Assembly (NCBI GenBank): GCA_007449985.2
Contig: VIIQ02000582.1
Span: forward strand, 124,001-188,000
Direction: 5' to 3'
Length of the DNA stretch: 64,000 nucleotides
Source of the DNA: Desmodesmus armatus
Taxonomy: Eukaryota > Chlorophyta > Chlorophyceae > Sphaeropleales > Scenedesmaceae
Below the pieces are notes generated by a model. The model saw only the letters and a list, made by a program, of their open reading frames with translations. It searched no databases and was not told the origin of the DNA. The position numbers and the translations under genes are program-made. Within the stretch, counting starts at the first letter, position 1; each line of letters starts with the position of its first letter. This document shows, in pieces, positions 60,322-64,000 of this stretch.

Positions 60322-61743
60322 TCAGCTCTTCCAGAACTTCCAGCCCTTGCTGCCTGGGTCCCCAGTGGCTTGGGGCAGCAACAGCAGCGGCTGACCGCCA
60401 TAGCCTGCAGCTGCCTGCTGCTTGAGTGCCTTGCTGTACAGCTCCTTGCACTGCACACTGATCTCTGCCAGCTGCACCTTAGTGAGCCCCGGCCTGCAAG
60501 CACAGGGCAGCAGCACAAAACATGGAGCTTGGCAGGCAAGGAGTGACCCACCACGCCCCAATCAACAGGGCAGAAGACAGGGCCAGGCTGCAATGACCCA
60601 CACACAGCTGCAAGCAACAGTGCAGTGCAATTACAGCTGGAACAACACCAGCACTTTATGAGCTTGAGTACACCACACCACCGCCACGCCATCCATGCAG
60701 TCTTGATGATGCGTTCTGTGACACTGGTATCCTTGGACCTCATTGGCTCCCTACAGGGTGTTCAGGCACGGCCTGAACCATGTAACAGTAACAGTATCCA
60801 TACGCCGCATGATGATGGTGCCTACCTGCGACTCAGCATCTTCTCCACCATGTCTGGTGTGACAGCAGGGTTCAGTTCCACCACACCCCCGTAGCCCAGC
60901 ACGAGGCCCTCGGGGTCCCTTGAGTCCAGCAGCTCACGAACACTTGACAGCTGGCCGACACGCTTCACCAACTTGTCCAGGGCTACAAACCGCTCAAAGA
61001 ACACCTGCGGTGCAAAAGGTGCATCATCACCGGCGCCGTCCACATTCCTTGACATGTAGCCTTGTGGGAGAAAATAGCTTGTTGTTGCTGCTGTGAATGC
61101 ATACATGTACGTGGATGGCGAGCGAAGAAGCTGCTGCATAGTTGGCGTGGCTACACAGTGATGCTTTGCTGTGGTGCGCAATGCATTAGCTGTGACGCTG
61201 ATGCCAGCACCGCGCCCGCACCTGCACGCCGCGCTCGTCCTGAGCCATGCGCGTCAGCACCACGTCGCCTGGGTCAGCATCACCATGTGCTGTCACGCCC
61301 ATGGCTGCTGCTGCAGCCGGCAGCCCCTTGTCCATCGCTGCCAGCGTGTAGCTGCTGCAGCGGCGCACGAGCTCTTCAAGCACGCCCTCACAGGTGCGGC
61401 GGGAGAAGCCCGGCTCCACAAAGGTGGTTATGTCGTTGAAGTAGTCTGCACACCAGGATAGCAGTTGGCAATCTTTGCTGCAAGCAACTCCAATCAGGTT
61501 CATAACAGGTTGACGGGTTCATAACTGCCAACAGCTCTCTCTTACTGGTATGGTGCAGCTGCGTATGTGCGGGTGACGACAAAGTGATGATGAGTCTGTT
61601 CAGAGCAGAAACGACACACAGCACAGCACAGCAGCGCACCTCCGATGGTTGCGATGATGGTCGCCGCGACCAACAACGGGCCGTTGTTTGGCCGGACACC
61701 CACTCACTACTGCTATACATCTTGCGCCGTTGGTCAACCAAGC
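60322..61743 (-). pseudogene. SEC6: C-terminal fragment of exocyst subunit SEC6 (EXOC3)
   Basis: Exons 61743-61640, 61445-61222, 61004-60826 and 60493-60322 carry the SEC6 C-terminus: GPLLVAATIIATIG with DYFNDITTF, RMAQDERGVQVFFERFVALD, SSVRELLDSRDPEGLVLGY, then PDMVEKMLSRRPGLTK and ISVQCKELY. SEC6 helps tether secretory vesicles at the plasma membrane. Upstream coding sequence is missing because a 1.2-kb duplicated segment begins at 61783, only 39 bp before the first exon. In the first exon the frame before EWV and after GVRPNN differs by one base, indicating either a frameshift or an unusual acceptor. The gene may be truncated and dead, or split by the insertion with its 5' half outside the window. 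Confidence 0.7.
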
Positions 61744-61782
61744 CTGCAACAGCAGACGGCGGCAACCTGCCTCAGTGGTGTA

Positions 61783-61916
61783 TCGCCCTGCTTGACAAAC
61801 TCTGCTGTGACACGTGCCACACGACACCGGGCTGGCCTCACGACACCAACTGGTGTCCGCCTGGGGGCTGTGCGCAGGCCTGTGGACTGCTTCGTGAGCT
61901 GGGATGTGAGCTGCAT
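61783..61916 (-). pseudogene. Truncated duplicate of the ADHE 5' coding end
   Basis: The ADHE start codon and first 45 codons (transit-peptide region through FVKQGD) are repeated here behind an intact copy of the ADHE upstream region, then run into foreign sequence. The frame continues only to about 61734 before a stop. If the promoter is active, this copy would make a roughly 60-residue peptide consisting mostly of the targeting sequence. Confidence 0.85.
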
Positions 61917-62971
61917 CTTTTGTGTTTGGGTAGTTAGTCTGGTGTCTCTATCTTTCGGAACGCTTTGTTCTTCAACTTTTCACCTCAAGAGTGTTGCTAC
62001 TGACGCTTAACGAGGGCCGCTGGCGTCCAGCAGCTTAAGTAGGACTAGGGTCTCGGAACAATGTTCCTCTCAGACCCCAGTTGGTTTTTGTCCCGGCGTA
62101 ACGCCACCACAGCACTGCTGAGCAGCTGATCAGGTTCATCCAACATTTGGACTCAACTTGCATTTATGTAGGGGCCATACGGGGGGCCAGGAGGTCTCTC
62201 TAGGGCTTGCACCAGCCCACCAGATCTGTCTCATCAGCATCTAGAACAGCTGCTACGGCATGAAGTTTGCAAACATGCCAGTCCATCGGGCCTATACAGC
62301 AGGTCCATACAGACAAGGCTGATGTGCACAACCCTGGTCAGTGCAGGCACTGCTCATTGTTGCTGCAAGCATATGCTGGTAGGGATGCCAGCGTAAGTAC
62401 ATTATGCGCCACTTGTTCAGCTGTGCTGGCCGAAATATGCACCACCGCGCACCATTAGAGCGCTGTCAGCGTGCACCAAGCAAGCAGCGTGTGCAAGATG
62501 GCGAGGCTGATTACACTGTGGCAGCGGGCGGCAGTGCCCATATGCTTCAGGACTGAAGATGCATGCGCCTGACACTGCCTGTGGCAACACATAGGATCAT
62601 GTGATGTGACACAGGATCAACTCAGCTTCTGGCTACTCTTGAAAGGGGGCAGCAGCCAGCCTGATACATAGCAGCACCCAGGCCAAAGCCAGACAATGCC
62701 CAGTTAGCAGCAGACAACCGCCAGGTCCTAGCATGCCAAAACAAATCCAACTGCGCACTCGACGCACCAACAACCACAACTGTTGCATTCCAGGCAGCCA
62801 GCAAGCAGCAAGCGGACCTTGTGGCCCTGACTGCGCCATAAGCTGCAGCATGGCAATCAGGACGCAAGACATGCAGCCCTTGCATTTCTCAGGGACGGTA
62901 AACTGCTACCCCCAGTGCAACGGCGGACACCTCGCCGCAAAGGCAAAGCACAGCTTAGAAGTACAGTAATT
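61783..62971. repeat. Segmental duplication, copy B
   Basis: Direct-orientation copy of 59083-60271. The left breakpoint joins SEC6 intron sequence (61782); the right breakpoint is at 62971, where a 26-bp direct repeat associated with the downstream recombinase relic begins. The apparent absence of divergence implies a recent event, or an assembly duplication. Confidence 0.92.
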
Positions 62972-63284
62972 CACCTTGCATGGAGTTGCCATTGTGTGTT
63001 ACACTTTGAATTGGGTGGCAAGGCCAACCATTGAACAACAAAGAAAGAGAAAAGGCCAGGGGAAGGCCCCAAGATGCAAAGCGCAGGGAGGGAGAGGAGG
63101 GCGCGCTGTTGTGTCAACAACAGCAAAACGTGCCTTGCCAGAAGCATGGCAGAAGCTAAGCATGCCGTTGCAGTGCGCAAGCCCATGGTTCTGCGGGGCC
63201 TGAACCCTGGGTGCATCAGCTTTGCTGATTAACGCATGGTAATACATTAACATGCTATTAATTCACCTTGCATGGAGTTGCCAT
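62967..63284. repeat. 26-bp direct repeats bracketing a 290-bp segment
   Basis: TAATTCACCTTGCATGGAGT (extended by TGCCAT) occurs at 62967-62992 and 63259-63284. The second copy ends 16 bp from the stop of the recombinase relic; the first coincides with the right end of the duplicated segment. They may be termini of a small element or of the recombinase element. Confidence 0.7.
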
Positions 63285-63299
63285 AGTAAAAAAGATGAA

Positions 63300-63830
63300 T
63301 TATGAGTTGAAGAAAGGCCCTGGTGAGATCACTGACTCCACCAGGGCAGCAAAGAACATGCGTGCATGTGAGTCAGCCGGGATAGCGTGGTCCAAGTAGC
63401 ACTCCCTCAGTGCCTTGGAGCCAACACCCCAGCCACCAAAGGCCTCAATCTTGTGCAAAGGAACCCCAACAGCAGCCGCTGCAGACGCGCCACCACGCCG
63501 AGTGGAATAAAGGGTGTACCCCCTGTCAGCGCTGGGAAAGCGAGCTGCATCACAAGCAGAGGCAAACTACGCCTCAGCCACAACAGTAGTAGGCGGGCTG
63601 GAGTCAGCCCGCAACTGCCAGAAGGGTCCCGTAGCACTAGACTGGGCCCTGAAGCGATCAACCGCTGTCACCAGGAACGGGAGCCTAGCCACTGAGAACT
63701 GCGGTACCTGCGCCTTGTCCGGCTGCAGCCGCTTGCCTTTCCAATGCAAGGGCTTGTACTGCAGAAAACCCTGCGACACGCGCAACCACTGCACAGACAG
63801 GAGGCTGGCAGGGCGCAGCATCAAACATCA
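63300..63830 (-). pseudogene. Decayed tyrosine recombinase (second family)
   Basis: Minus-strand reading from about 63824 gives LRPASLLSVQWLRVSQGFLQ, a hydrophobic body, then after an in-frame TAG (about 63569-63567) YTLYSTRRGGASAAAAVG, VPLHKIEAFGGWGVGSKALR and ECYLDHAIPADSH, ending PGPFFNS. R-R-G-G-A-x-x-x-A-x-x-G, GGW and a following Tyr form the C-terminal half of a tyrosine recombinase active site; the usual first His of H-x-x-R is Tyr here. The sequence differs from the Crypton-like gene at 2.7-8.4 kb, so it is a separate family (DIRS-like or Crypton-like). The N-terminal part is cut by the window edge or lost. Confidence 0.6.
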
Positions 63831-64000
63831 GCACAAGCAGCAAAACAGGACAGGCCGCAGCGCTGCTGGTGCTGAGAGGCTAGGAAGTGCTGTATACAAA
63901 CTGAAGGCCAGCCGAGGGGGCAAGGCCAAACCTGCAACGGCAGGTAGGGGTGCAATGGGCTGCTGCTCCCGCTCCCAACCCCTGCGAAATGACGTCAGCA
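63831..64000. other. Window edge; probable upstream part of the recombinase relic
   Basis: No independent gene. The minus-strand frames upstream of 63824 are interrupted, and an intron or decayed coding sequence of the recombinase relic is likely. Confidence 0.35.

Overview
The window is nuclear DNA of a green alga, probably a chlorophycean. The evidence is intron-rich genes with short GT-AG introns, abundant in-frame CAG/GCN repeats coding poly-Gln/Ala/Ser tracts, a bifunctional alcohol/aldehyde dehydrogenase ADHE with an N-terminal extension of the organelle-targeting type, a plant-type TOM22/TOM9, and a MYND-finger protein. I cannot name the genus. No rRNA, tRNA, CRISPR array or bacterial operon was seen. 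Introns were placed by eye from GT-AG sites plus reading-phase continuity.

Layout. 1-2.66 kb: no convincing gene, two short hairpins. 2.66-8.36 kb (-): a nine-exon Crypton-like tyrosine recombinase gene (acidic N-terminus, recombinase core, Gln/Ala linker, GCR1_C-like C-terminus) with one in-frame stop. 9.59-11.12 kb (+): unknown acidic nuclear-type protein. 11.28-21.11 kb: four almost identical 2.4-2.5 kb elements, one + and three -, each coding the same 482-residue single-tyrosine HUH endonuclease; these are best explained as Replitrons. 23.0-26.9 kb (-): ORC5. 27.4-28.8 kb (+): three tightly packed mitochondrial genes, PET117, TOM22/TOM9 and SDHAF3. 30.5-39.3 kb (+): a large MYND-finger protein gene with three tandem exon-duplication arrays. 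40.7-44.7 kb (-): RNA polymerase III subunit RPC5 with a SINE-like insertion in an intron. 46.6-50.5 kb (-): a divergent protein kinase. 52.1-59.2 kb (-): complete 21-exon ADHE. 60.3-61.7 kb (-): C-terminal SEC6 fragment. 59.08-60.27 and 61.78-62.97 kb: an apparently identical 1,189-bp direct duplication. 63.3-63.8 kb (-): a second, decayed tyrosine recombinase.

Host genes cover replication licensing (ORC5), Pol III transcription (RPC5), mitochondrial biogenesis (PET117, TOM22, SDHAF3), fermentation (ADHE) and exocytosis (SEC6). The mobile fraction comprises a Replitron array, a Crypton-like element, a second recombinase relic and a SINE. The strongest leads are the Replitron array, with shared terminal direct repeats and a tail-to-tail junction; the candidate nuclear tricistron of mitochondrial genes; and the Crypton-like gene broken by a single stop codon.
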